Assembly (NCBI GenBank): GCA_023374045.1
Contig: CM041779.1
Coordinates: forward strand, 142,364,294-142,428,293
Length of the DNA: 64,000 bases
Source: Limonium bicolor
Lineage: Eukaryota > Streptophyta > Magnoliopsida > Caryophyllales > Plumbaginaceae
Direction of reading: 5' to 3'
The translations under genes were made by a program, and so were the position numbers. Below are positions 11,101-22,512 of the stretch, in pieces. Below the pieces are notes generated by a model. The model was not told where the DNA came from, made no database searches, and was given only the letters and a program-made list of their open reading frames with translations. The stretch's first letter is position 1. Every line of letters starts with the position of its first letter.

Positions 11101-11858
11101 GCAACTCTAAACTTAAAGGAACCTTCAATATATGTTATCCAATCCCACCCACACCAAACCCTGAAGAAATCACCATCAACATCACCGACTTTCCAATGGA
11201 GCAATGTCAGGTTATCCAGTCAGGTATGATACTCTTAAATGGATACCTAACGCCGGAAGCACAAATCCATATCATCAGACGATGCGACGAACTTGGAGCA
11301 AAACCAGGAGGTTTCTACACACCCGAATACCCGAACGGATCAAGAATGCAATTGAAGATGATGTGCATGGGTAAGGACTGGAACCCTTACACCAAGACAT
11401 ATCAAGAAGTGCGAGCTGAAGATGGAGCAACAGTACCAAGTATACCTGAGGAGTTCCTTGCGGTCGTTAACCACGCCGTGGGAATTGCTCAACAAGTTGA
11501 AACAGATTCAATTCCAAATGTGAAAGCAGATCTGTGCATTGTGAACTTCTACCAGAAAGGTGGACGGTTAGGTTTACACCAAGATAAGGACGAGTCACCC
11601 GAGTCTCTAAGTAAGGGAGTACCCGTGGTGTCTTGGTCCATTGGTGATACCGCAGTGTTTGTGTATGGCGAGCAGAAGCGTGCTGACCTCGCAAAGAAGC
11701 TAGTGTTGAAATCAGGAGACGTGTTAATCATGGGTGGGCAGTCAAGGATGCTATATCATGGCATCAGAAAGATCAAACTGAATACCGCACCGTCGGCAGT
11801 GATCAATGCCACACACATGAAACCCGGACGTTTGAATTTGACCTTCAGACAGTTTTAA
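11101..11858 (+). CDS. AlkB-family 2-oxoglutarate/Fe(II) dioxygenase (ALKBH1-like) captured by the chromovirus
   Basis: AlkB enzymes remove methyl groups from nucleic-acid bases using Fe(II), oxygen and 2-oxoglutarate. The ORF has a Met at 11196 giving 220 residues. The frame stays open back to 11097, and the acceptor at 11100 would add 32 residues containing an FNIC motif that fits the segment just upstream of the domain in plant ALKBH1-like proteins. Counting from Met 11196, N117-x-Y119 (2OG contact), the iron triad H128-x-D130 and H188, and the R212-x5-R218 pair are all present. The sequence ends RLNLTFRQF, typical of the family. It lies between the gag zinc knuckles and the protease. Unlike gag and pol, it has no frameshift or premature stop. 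The substrate (m6A RNA, tRNA or DNA) cannot be told from sequence. The capture is inferred to come from a host ALKBH1-like gene. Confidence 0.93.
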
Positions 11859-12040
11859 GCCTTGTATAATTATGTGATGTGTTGAACCAGTGTATGTTAA
11901 GGATGTTGTAAGTGTTAGTTATGGCGACAGTATAAGCCAACGAATGTTGTAAAAAGAGTGTGTTAATGAATAAAGTGGAGTTGTTTGAAGCATATAAACC
12001 GTGTTGTTACCCAATACTTATTAGTTTGCCAATGAATTAG
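11859..12040 (+). other. Non-coding spacer between AlkB stop and pol
   Basis: AT-rich, with stops in the pol frame up to 12024. It ends in the acceptor-like GAATTAG. It would be the 3' untranslated part of an AlkB message or the end of the intron in a pol message. Confidence 0.5.
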
Positions 12041-15000
12041 GCTGTGCACTCGGAACGAGAGGTATACTGAGTGTCTGCAATGAGGCAGAAGCCGGCAGGA
12101 GCGGCACAATCCTCACCGGTACCTCTCCAGTCAATGGCGTGGACGCTTCGATCTTGTTCGACTCCAGAGCCTCACATACATTTATTTCACTATCCTTTGC
12201 GAAGAGGCTGGGGTTAGACGGTGATGAGATGCCAGACTTCCTAGTCACTCTCCCGTCAAAAGAGCGGATCAGGTGTACCCGCTACCACCGAGATGTTGTT
12301 GTGAGAATCAGAGGTGAAGAGTTTCCGATCGACTTGATAGAGTTCGACGGACTTGGTTTTGATGTGATTGTCGGGATGAACTGGTTGGAGTGGTACAAGG
12401 GCAGAATCCTGTGTGCCGAGCATCGACTGCTTCTTCGGAGTCCGTCTGGGGTTACCATATCTTACCGCCAGAGGCCCAGAGAGCCTTCGACTCAGATCAT
12501 CACCGCCATGGCTATGTATCGTGAATTACGACGAGGGAGTGATGTATACCTCTGCTATGTCCAGGACATAGAGAGAGACCCAGAGTTTAGTCCTGATGTG
12601 CCGGTAGTGTCGGAGTTTCCTGATGTATTTCCTAAGGAACTGCCGGGCATGCCGCCAGCACGGGAAGTGGAGTTTGAGATTGAGTTGGTTCCGGGCACCG
12701 GACCAATTGCGAAGGCGCCATATCGTATGGCTCCAGCAGAGATGACCGAGCTCAAGGAGCAGCTGAGAGACCTACTCGACAAGGGGTTCATCCGCCCTAG
12801 CGTTTCACCATGGGGAGCGCCGGTCCTCTTCGTGAAGAAGAAGGACGGTAGCCTCCGCCTGTGTATTGACTATCGAGAGCTGAATGCCGTTACGGTGAAG
12901 AATCGTTACCCTTTACCACGCATTGACGATCTATTTGATCAGTTGAGGGGAGCATCAGTATTCTCCAAGATAGACCTACGATCCGGATACCACCAGATTG
13001 CCATCCGTGACAGTGATATCGAAAAGACAGCATTCAGAACTAGGTATGGGCATTATGAGTTCACAGTTATGCCGTTTGGCTTATCAAATGCACCAGCAAA
13101 GTTCATGGACTTAATGAACCGCTTGTTCCAAGATCAGTTGGACAAGTCAGTGGTAGTCTTCATCGACGATATACTTGTATACTCGAAATCGAGAGGTGAG
13201 CATGAAAGCCACCTGAGAAATGTGTTACAAACATTGAGGAAGAACCAGTTGTATGCTAAATTTTCGAAGTGTGAATTTTGGTTGAACCAAGTATCCTTTC
13301 TTGGTCATGTGATTTCTGAGGCCGGGATCGCTGTTGATCCGGCAAAGATTGATGCAGTGCGCACCTGGCCTAGGCCGAAGACAGTTACCGATATCAGGAG
13401 CTTCCTCGGTCTGGCAGGTTATTATAGGAGGTTTGTAAAGGACTTCTCCAGTGTCTCGAAGCCGATGACTTCCTTAATGAAAAAGGATACACCATTCGAG
13501 TGGACAGTCGACTGTGAGAGTTCTTTTAAGAGTCTCAAGGATGCTCTGACATCTGCACCGGTCCTGACATTACCAGACGGTCCAGATGGTTTTGAGGTCT
13601 ATTGCGACGCATCAGGCAGAGGTATGGGTTGTGTGTTGATGCAACACGGGAAGGTCGTAGCTTACGCCTCCCGACAGCTGAAGAAGCATGAAGAGAACTA
13701 CCCTACCCACGACTTAGAATTGGGGGCCATTGTCTTCGCACTGAAGATATGGCGACATCACTTGTATGGGGTAAGTGTGACGATTTATTCTGACCACAAG
13801 AGTTTAAAGTACTTGTTCACTCAGAAAGAGTTGAACATGAGACAAAGAAGGTGGGTTGAAGTTATGAATGACTACGACATTAATCTGCAATATAAGGAGG
13901 GTAAGGCAAATGTGGTAGCTGACGCACTGAGTCACCGAGCACACTCTCTCCATTCGCTAGTCTCTCATTCTAGCTTGGTTGAAGAGGTGCGGAGTGCTCA
14001 GATGACGGATCAGTACATGATGGAGATTAGACATAAGCTTATTGATGGCACATTCGAGGGTCAGAAGTATGACTTCAGACTCCACGATGATGACCTGATT
14101 AGGCTTAATGGCCGATTGTGTATACCGAGGAGTAGCGCTGAGTTGAAGGAGCGCATATTGAGTGAATCCCATTGTTCTACTACTTCGATTCACCCCGGAG
14201 CTTCAAAGATGTATAAAGGTATGAAAAGATATTTTTGGTGGACTGGAATGAAAAAGGATGTGAATGACTATGTGTTGAGGTGTCTCACTTGTCAGAAGGT
14301 CAAGTTTGAGCACCGACGGCCTGGTGGTATGGTACAGCCAATGCCAGTGCCTGAGTGGAAGTTCCATGACATATCCATAGACTTCGTAGTAGGGCTTCCG
14401 CCTACAAGGGGAGGTCTGAATATGATTTGGGTTGTTGTTGACCGACTGACCAAGGTGGCCCGATTCATTCCGATGAAGGACACTTGGAAAGTGGCAAAAT
14501 TGGCAGAACTCTTCGACAGAGAGATTGTAAGACACCATGGGGTACTGAAAACGATTGTATCTGACAGAGATACCAGATTCTTATCGAGATATTGGAAGTC
14601 TACACGAGAAGCATTGGGTACCGAACTGAAATTGAGTACAGCGTTTCACCCACAGACCGATGGTCAGAGTGAGCGCACCATCCAGACACTTGAGGATATG
14701 TTACGTGCATGTGCACTTGACTTTCAGACTAGCTGGATTGACAAGTTACATCTGATCGAGTTTAGCTACAACAACAGTTACCATGTTTTGATTAAGATGT
14801 CTCCCTTCCAGGCCTTGTACGGTAGACCATGCCGCACGCCATTATGCTGGGATGAGTCGAGTGAGACGGTCATTATAGGACCAGAGTATCTTGAGCAAGT
14901 TCAGGCAGAAGTTTGCCAGATCCGGGCTAACATGAAGGCAGCTCAGGATAGACAGAAGTCGTACGCAGATGTGCGCAGACGTGACCTGGAGTTCGCCGTG

Positions 15001-15419
15001 GGTGATCAGGTATTTTTGAGAGTATCCCCCATGAAGGGAGTGTTTCGTTTTGGCCAGAAAGGCAAGTTGAGCCCGAAATATGTGGGGCCTTATGTTGTGA
15101 CGGAGCGGATCGGCTCGGTAGCTTACAGACTTGATTTACCCCCGAGCTGGGCAAGGTACATGATGTATTTCATGTGTCCCAGTTGAAGAAATATATGTCT
15201 CATCCGTCTCATGTACTTCAGCCTGAAAGGCTAACCTTAGAGCCGACCATGCGATCAGTGGAGACTCCGGTACGGATTCTGGACACTAAGACTCGAGACA
15301 CTCGCCATAAGTCTGTGAGACTGGTGAAGGTTCTCTAGTCTAACCAGGACGTTGAGGAGGCCACTTGGGAGCTGGAAGATAAGATGAAGGCGAAGTACCC
15401 GTCATTGTTTACTTCTTAG
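12041..15419 (+). pseudogene. Chromovirus pol: protease, RT, RNase H, integrase, chromodomain
   Basis: This polyprotein copies and integrates the element. It is open from 12025, and residues below count from 12139. The protease site is D8-S9-R10 where the family has DSG. RT carries [19 protein letters not shown] and FIDD at 341-344. RNase H starts at YCDAS (488-492). Integrase has the zinc site H678, H685, C715, C718, the catalytic triad D748, D809, E845, and a GPY motif at 983-985. A missing base near 15154 ends the long frame at 15186. In the next frame the C-terminus continues to 15419 and shows the end of a chromodomain (EEATWELEDKMKAKYP), interrupted by TAG at 15336. The chromodomain in this family guides integration to marked chromatin. 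The DSR change, the frameshift and the stop make this copy inactive. There is no methionine before the protease, consistent with expression by fusion to gag. Confidence 0.9.
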
Positions 15420-15728
15420 TGTTTGTATGTATAGGGTACGGGGCGTACCCCTATTTAAGGGGGGTAGAGTCGTTTCGGTTATGTGTATGACATGTATTTG
15501 GATACATTGTCTGTGTTGTGTTGTTATGTTGTTACCCTGTTATGTTACAGACCACTGAGTCTGAATGATGTTGTGATGTTTTGTTGTTTGGACCGTGTGT
15601 CCGATGTAATGTAAAGATGTTGTTAATGTTGGTATGGAAGTGTTGTTAATATGTGTTCCCGTGTTCTAATATTTAGGATATGTGGAAGTATGAACTTTGG
15701 GGACAAAGTTCTTTTAAGGGGGGTAGAT
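15420..15728 (+). promoter_or_regulatory. 3' untranslated region with two polypurine tracts
   Basis: Two TTAAGGGGGGTAGA tracts occur, one near 15456-15469 after a GGGGCGTACCCC palindrome, the other near 15714-15727 immediately before the 3' LTR. The second is the usual plus-strand primer. The first is a conserved extra copy that is also present in the non-coding relative at 22923-23614. Between them the sequence is T/G-rich with no coding sign. Confidence 0.8.
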
Positions 15729-16054
15729 TGAAATACCCCAAACCTCAGTATGTTGTTTAAACACCTAAATATGGTATATTAAGACTAAAAAGAGTCTTAG
15801 AAGCATTAGTAAACAAATCTAAACGATAGAAAACATAAAATGTGCTTTAAGGTCAATAAAGGCCAAAATGCGCTCTAAGCTTGGGATAAGCTTGGTTAAG
15901 ACCTAATGAACTTACCAAGACCTTATTTATATACTAATGAACATATTAAACCAACTACCAAAGAAAACCAAGCTTGAAAACAAGTTAAAACACAAAATGT
16001 GCTTTAAGGAGTCTTAAAGCACATTTTCGAAAAATTGTCTTGTAAATGGGTTTT
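15729..16054 (+). repeat. 3' LTR of the chromovirus, first part
   Basis: It matches 4005 to about 4329 and is cut at 16054 by the minus-strand LTR element. The last five bases GTTTT (16050-16054) are the duplicated target. Confidence 0.95.
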
Positions 16055-16427
16055 TGTAACACCCCCGAATCACAACCAACAATTAAATGACGTGCCTAAG
16101 TTAGCAGGAGAAGTCTACGCAGCGGTTCCTACTCTATTCGGGTGCTACAGACGCCAACCACCCACGTGGTTGACAGTCCTCATTACCAACTCCAAGTTAC
16201 GGTCTGTATGACTGGAAGTCCAACTTAACGAAATCCAAATACATTATAAAGTACAACTCAAGTACCGAGCTTCTACAGTTTAGTTAACAACTTAAACAAC
16301 ATAACTCATACATAAGAAAGCATACTACTTAAAGTCTTGCCATGTGGACTACCCCTATGATAGTCACCCTTGCCTACTCTCCGTTATTGTCTGGCACAAG
16401 ACCTGAAAAAAATTGGGTGTAAAGGAC

Positions 16428-16483
16428 TCAGCAAACTACGCTGAGTATGAACGTGTGAAGCCCGCATGTTACCGGGCCACACG
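16428..16483 (-). promoter_or_regulatory. Paired stem-loops in LTR (copy 3, minus strand)
   Basis: On the minus strand stem-loop 1 pairs CGTGTG with CACACG and GCCCG with CGGGC. Stem-loop 2 pairs CTCAGC with GCTGAG, and a T-run ending TTTTTCAG follows. It lies about 425 nt before the LTR end, matching the pairs at 2946-3014 and 7347-7422 in position but not in sequence. Confidence 0.55.
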
Positions 16484-17112
16484 ACTAATTGGTCGAATAT
16501 TATTAAGTCCATTTTACATGCTATGATAAAGCAGTAAAGCACACATCAGTACATCATGATATCATACACACTCATCGGTAGCATAGCAATATCAGCAAGC
16601 AACCAAGCACATCTTGCAAGTAGCACAGCAATATCAATAAGCAACCAAGCACAACTTGCCAGTAGCATAACAATGTCAACACGCAGTCCAGCATAATAAG
16701 CTGCTAGTGTAGCAACAACAGTCAGGTAATTATAGGACGTGTGCGTAGGTACATTATACCGTCAATCCTCGCTATGGGATCATTCAAGAGATTGCGTATT
16801 GTTATCTTGTTCTCATTACATATGTTTTCCTTTCTTCTCTTGCACCGAGTCCGGGGAATGTAGGTTAGATCCCGAGACTTTATAATATAGGTGCTATTCA
16901 TTCCTTGTTACTTAAATGATCACATTTGTGAATTTTCTTATTTGTTTGGTTTCGTTACACATGTTTTCCTCTATTCTCTGGCACCGAGTCAGGGGATATA
17001 GATTAGATCCCGAGGCTTTATTATGTAGGTGCTAATCATTCCTTGTTTCTCCAAGGGTTACTTGTGAATTCTTTATCACCGCACGTTGGAGGACGTCTCC
17101 TCCATAGCTAGT

Positions 17113-17340
17113 CCCCCATTCCCGACACCCAGGGTCAAGGAAGCGGAAGTCACCTCTAAACTCCAGGATAAGCTTCACCAATTTGTCACTCCCCCATTCC
17201 CGACACCCAGGGTCAAGGAAGCGGAAGTCACCTCTGGACTCCGGGATGTGCTTCACCAACTTGTCACTCCCCCATTCCCGACACCTAGGGTCAAGGAAGC
17301 GGTAGTCACCTCTGGACTCCGGGATGTGCTTTACCAAAAT
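17113..17340. repeat. 78-bp tandem repeat, three units
   Basis: Units start with CCCCCATTCCCGACACC and include GGTCAAGGAAGCGG at 78-bp spacing. The other LTR has the same array at about 24673-24897. It makes open frames on both strands, which I do not regard as genes. Confidence 0.85.
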
Positions 17341-18289
17341 ATATTCCATCATAGACGGTCGAAGGATCTGATGCAGATACCAACTCCCGATCATCCATAC
17401 CGCGCGGCCCGAGCTGTTGTCTTCCCGGGTTATTCTCATGTTTCACAGTTGATACTTTCCGTTTCATTATCATTATAATCTCGACACCATAGTGGGTGTC
17501 ATTAGCAGTCCTCTAAAGTTAGAGAGGATTCGTCTCTTTGTATAGTTCTTTTGTTTTGTCTACGTGGTTCGTCATGTCTCACCCAAGGAGACTTGCTCTT
17601 CATTATGATTAATGAATAGACACCATAGTGGGTGTCATGGTAGTCCTCAATGGATTAGAGAGGAGTTCCCCTTATTGAGTTTTCTTTGTTTTCATAGTTC
17701 GTAGTAGTTCGTCTCAAGTTCCATAAACGAGAAAGGGACTAAACTACTGTGTGCGCGCAAGTAAAATGCCACAAGGATATATATAACACGCATAAAAGCA
17801 AGCCACAAGAAGCAATCCAATTTTCATGCTTTTAGTCTTAGAGTCATTGTCACACAAAGCACACAACACACAAAGCAAACAAGCCATGTAACACGGCAAC
17901 ATACGAACCACACATGTCCATACCTGGATCAGAAGCAAGTAGTCTCACACACAGAGTCCTGGTCGAAGTTCGCTACGGCCCTAGCGTTAATTACAAACAA
18001 TGTGTCAGTTTATGCTTTCATGTGACAACCTTTGTGACACTCTCCGAATTTATTAATTTATTATCGGGTGTTATTTCCTAGATAAATCTTCGTTGAATGT
18101 TCAACCTTTATTAACCCTTAGGACTTCCCACGTGTTAGACTTTATGTTACTCCTAGGGCATTCACACCCTTATTTTACACGTTAACTAAGTCCTTTGTCC
18201 TAGTTACTGTTTTAGAGCATTTAAGCGTCAACCGTGTAACATGTTTCTATAAGATAGATTTAACTTGTCTAAAAGGTATTCCTTTCTTA

Positions 18290-20370
18290 GCTAAGTAGTT
18301 ATGTTTTGAGCTCATTATTTACACAATAACACTCCTCAATCACTTCTAGAACTCCCTTATATTGAAGCTTAAATATTTCCAAACTGAAATAAGGTTCTTG
18401 TATATAACCTTATTTTATCACACTTTTAATATGTCTAACGGTGTCTAAACTTCCCGAGTTGTTTTGTAAGTTTAGCTAGATGCATTAGAAAGGTTTTGGG
18501 TTCAATATAACTCTAACATCACCCTCATAACACCCATGTAACTCAATTATACAGAAATAAGAGTTACCGAAACTGAAAATACCAAATCTGTTTACAACAT
18601 CATTTAACTCCATATTTAGGTTGTCAGAGCTGGTGGTTAATTCTCCCCAAGTGAATCCCCCTCTACCCAAGTATATTAGTCATGTTTTAAACTCTTTATT
18701 GGACTAAGACAATCCCCATAACCACCCAAGAAATTTGTTTTACAGAAGTTACAAATTTCAGAAACTGACAACAACAACCTGGTTAGCACCTTATCTAAAC
18801 TCAACTTTGTTGTATCCAACTGATGTCTAACCCTCCCCAAAATGTCTCACCAACCTAGCCAGATGTATTAGCTATGATTTGGGTTCATTATTAAGCCAAC
18901 ACCACATTTTAACACCTCTGGATATTGACCAAACAGAGACACAAGTTTCAGAAAACTGAAACATCAAATCTGTGCATACTTCCATTCCCACTTCTCTTCT
19001 AATGCATTAAATTGATTTCTATTTTTTTTCAAAGTGTTTACACTCCTAGGTTGATGTATTAGAAAGGTTATAAGTTCATTTCCAGACCATTTCAACACAC
19101 TTATACCAATTGTATTATAGTTATACAGAAACAGAGAATGTAGAAAGCTGAAGACACCAATTCTATACAGCTCCTCCTTAAGCTTGCTTCTAGGTTACAA
19201 ATTAGCTTCCAAATCTTCCCAAAAATTTCACACAACTAGATAATTGCATTAGTAAGGATTTGAGCTTAAAAACAAATCAAAACAAGGCTGTTTACATCTC
19301 TGAAAGCTCATTTTACAGAAACCGAAATCTGCAGAAAACTGTAAATACCAGTTCTGTATAGTTCCTCTTTAAACTCCCATTTAGGTTACAAATCCGTTTC
19401 CAAACCTTCCCAAAGTTTTCACCCAACTAGATAGGTGTACTATGGAAGTTTTAAACTCAAAGATGACTCAAAACACTACTGTTATCACTTCTAAAAATTC
19501 GTTCTACAGAAACTGCTATACTGTAGGAAACTGAAAAACTAGTTTATGTATCTCTTCTTTAAGCTTTCTTACAGTTCCTTAATCTGTTTCTAATTCCACC
19601 CAAAACTTTAACCCAACTAGATAAGTGTTTAGGGAGGTTTTAAACTCAAAACCAACTCAAAATAACATTGTTAATACCTCTGAAAGCCCATTTTACAGAA
19701 AACAGAAAACTGAAAACCGAAATCATGGACTGATGCATGTTATTTTCTGTTGTTTGTTTCTGTTACCTAACCTGACTCCCAACCCCTCCCATTTGTTTTA
19801 CTCACTTAGTTAAATGTTAAATCGAGATTTAAAACTTAAGAACAACCCAAACAACACTGTTAATCCCCCACTGTCACACTCTTATACTGAATCAGAAAAC
19901 TGCAGAACTGAAAAAAAAATAAAAACTGATATAACCTCTCCGACTTTCCTTTCTGTTTGTTCACCAATTCGACTTTAAATTTTCCCCCAAGTGTTTATAA
20001 CTTACTTAAGTGTGTTAGGGAAGTTTTAGGTTCATTAGTAATTCAACACCACCCCTTGTAACCCTCTGTAACATGGTTATACAGAAAACATGGGTTTCTG
20101 GAAACAACTGAAAACTGTTGCATTTCCTTTCTATGATTTTTCTGTCTGTTCACAGTTGAATTGTTATTTTTATGTAACATGCTTACACACCTAGTTAAGT
20201 GGATTATCAAGGTTTTAAGCTCCTGAAACACTCAATACAACCCCCCTAATACTTTCTGTAACAAGGTCACACAGAAGCTTAAGTTTTCAGGAAAGGAAAA
20301 CTGAAACGTAAACCAGCTCCTAATTTTTACTCTTTTCTTGTTTGGGTGAGATCCCTCTGGTCAATTTTCC
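18290..20370. repeat. Degenerate tandem array, ~190-bp period, about 11 units
   Basis: A block approximating TAGATRNRTTAG...GTTTTRAGTTCA, then ACACC, then TTATACAGAAAC...GAAAACTGAAA recurs near 18290, 18476, 18667, 18857, 19049, 19238, 19429, 19617, 19807, 20014 and 20191. Units are strongly diverged from each other but the array is nearly identical in the other LTR (about 25838-27930). Confidence 0.75.
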
Positions 20371-22512
20371 AGTAACCTTCATGCATTTTCTCACCAGCTA
20401 TTGAATGTAAGTTTCCAAACTCTGTAACATCCCTTTTTAACTCCCTAAACCACTCGTCTATCTGGCTACACACTGCAGTAATTTCCTTAAGTCAGCACTG
20501 AATTTTTCCTTACAAGTCTTCGGTAGTTATCATGCTTGATCTTAACTTTGTGAGACCCTTGTGGTGAAACTCCTAACAGGTTAGCCCATAGTTATACCAT
20601 ACAACATGATTTACTAGTTCATGGGTACCCATTTACTCAGGATATTTACGGACATTACCAACTTGCTCATGGCAGAATATTTTTTTTTTTAGTTCATAAC
20701 AGAGGCGAAGGTTTAGCTCACAACCTTAGATGTCTCAGCTGGCTTTCTCTTGCCAGGGCCTTGAACCAATATAAGACTTCAGACCTTGGATTCTCGACAA
20801 CAGCTTGCTTCTGGCTGGGTTTTCCAGGAAGACCTGAACAGGTTGTACTCAAGGAGTTTTCGGACACCTCTGGTTGAATTCTGCACCAGAGAGGAGCTGT
20901 TCCTGCTGGCTACTATCGGTCACTAAGGATGGAGGGATTCCGGGGGAGATCATGCATGGACAAAAGAGAAGTGTAAGTGGGGAAGCAGTCCATTTTGGAC
21001 AGGTACTGATGGGGGAACTCAAATACCAAAAATCTGTTACAAGGAGCTTACCTTGGCTTGGTCTCAAGAAAAATTTAAAACTGGTTTCTTCCTCTTTTTT
21101 TTATTTTTACACCTATCGGTCATCTTCATAGTGTGGTTGCTTGGTGGATCCATGCATAGACATAAGAAGAGAGTGAGTGAGAGAAACAAAATCAATTCTC
21201 GGACAGGTAGGAGTGGAAGGAGAAGAGAACTTCCTAGACCACAATTTACCTCTAGTACTTGTCCTTCCCTTAGTGTGCTGTTTCTGAATTTTTTTCAGAG
21301 GTTCATTACTCCAGCATTATCGGACATGCATGAAGAGGAAACAAAAAAAATTGAGCTACAGTTGCAGAGGTAGGAAAATTCGAGAGTAGGAGTTCACACC
21401 AAAGAATCAGAATGGGGGAAAGGAGAACTTACTCCACGCAAGGCACCAGCAACAACTGAAGAGAGAGCTGAGAAATGATGCAGGCGTGCATTCAGGAATA
21501 GAGCAAAAGCAGACTGAATGCAGAAGGCTAATTAAATGATAATGGGTGGAAGTTTCAATGAGGAATGTGTGGAAGTTTGGAGAGCTTAAACTCCCATGTG
21601 AGTGGCGGTCTTCTTGTCTGATTTTCTAGCACTAGAATTCGACATTGGAGCATGGCTTGACTGATTTTCAACATCAGACAGCAATGTGGAGTATTGGAGT
21701 TTGAAGTGCAGTTTTTTTTTGTAACAAGGGATTCTGACTTTGCTGGTTCACTCAGTCATGAAGGAGTGGTGATTTCAGGATTAAACTAGGGAGGTAGTGC
21801 CTCTAAGTTCCAAAAGCGTTGGTGGGTATTTTATTATGAGTTAGACAACAGATTCTGGAGTAACATGAATCTGTTTTCATTACAGATTTTTGGACAGCAG
21901 CTGCTCAAGGACACATGAGTAGGCTCATGATGGGAGCAAGGGAATCAAGGCAGGATTTCATCTGGTTATTTAATGTGAGAGGTCACAAGTTACAAGGGAA
22001 TGAATGGCATTATGAGAGTAGAAGAAATCAGAAGCGTAGTGCTACTGCACAATGTCTTGTTTCAGCACTAGATGTCGGACACTTTGTGCACTAATGGCAG
22101 TGTGCTGGCTCCTTAAACAAGTAAGAGAATGTCAGAGCTGATTTAACATGTTATTCAAGGTTAATGCTCCCAAGTTACAAGGATCGCAAGTTCCAAATCT
22201 GAAGAGAGTGCTGCAGTATAATATATTGTTTTGGCTCGGGTGAGTCTACAACAAGGAGCGCTGCTCTAACTTACAAGGGAGTGGTGGCACTGAATTTTTA
22301 AGAGAATAATATCATGGGCATTTGAATAAAGAAACGTCACTGTCGCCTGAGGACTTGATCCCTCTAGTTTTCTATATATTTTTTTTTCTCCGATCTGGTT
22401 CAGTGAGGAAGAAGAAGAATTTGTTGTTGCCACAGGGATACGTTTGGTACTTCTTTTTTTTGTAGTTGGCTTACTAGACTCGACACTAGTATTAAGCGGT
22501 TGGTATAGGTTA

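Larger units (their letters stand above)
10974..12040 (+). other. Alternative intron 3b joining gag to protease-pol, skipping AlkB
   Basis: It uses the same donor as intron 3a with an acceptor ATGAATTAG|GC at 12040/12041. Excision also gives G|GC and enters the pol frame, which is open from 12025. The acceptor context AATTAG|GC is identical to that of intron 3a. Inferred from frame and splice-site sequence only. Confidence 0.5.

Noticed and set aside
16578..16700. CRISPR-like array from the ~48-bp repeats AGCAAYATCA...AAGCAACCAAGCACA
   Set aside because: Only three contiguous tandem units without unique spacers, in a plant LTR; ordinary tandem duplication.
17032..17478. Open frames of 130-135 codons on both strands, repeated at 24596-25039
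   Set aside because: They fall on the 78-bp tandem repeat (78 is a multiple of 3), so frames stay open on both strands. No family resemblance, and they lie within LTRs.
20849..21373. Short frames of 72-106 codons in the giant LTR (also at 28394-28917)
   Set aside because: They lie in LTR sequence antisense to the element or at random. Composition is ordinary, with no domain recognised and frame breaks between the two copies.
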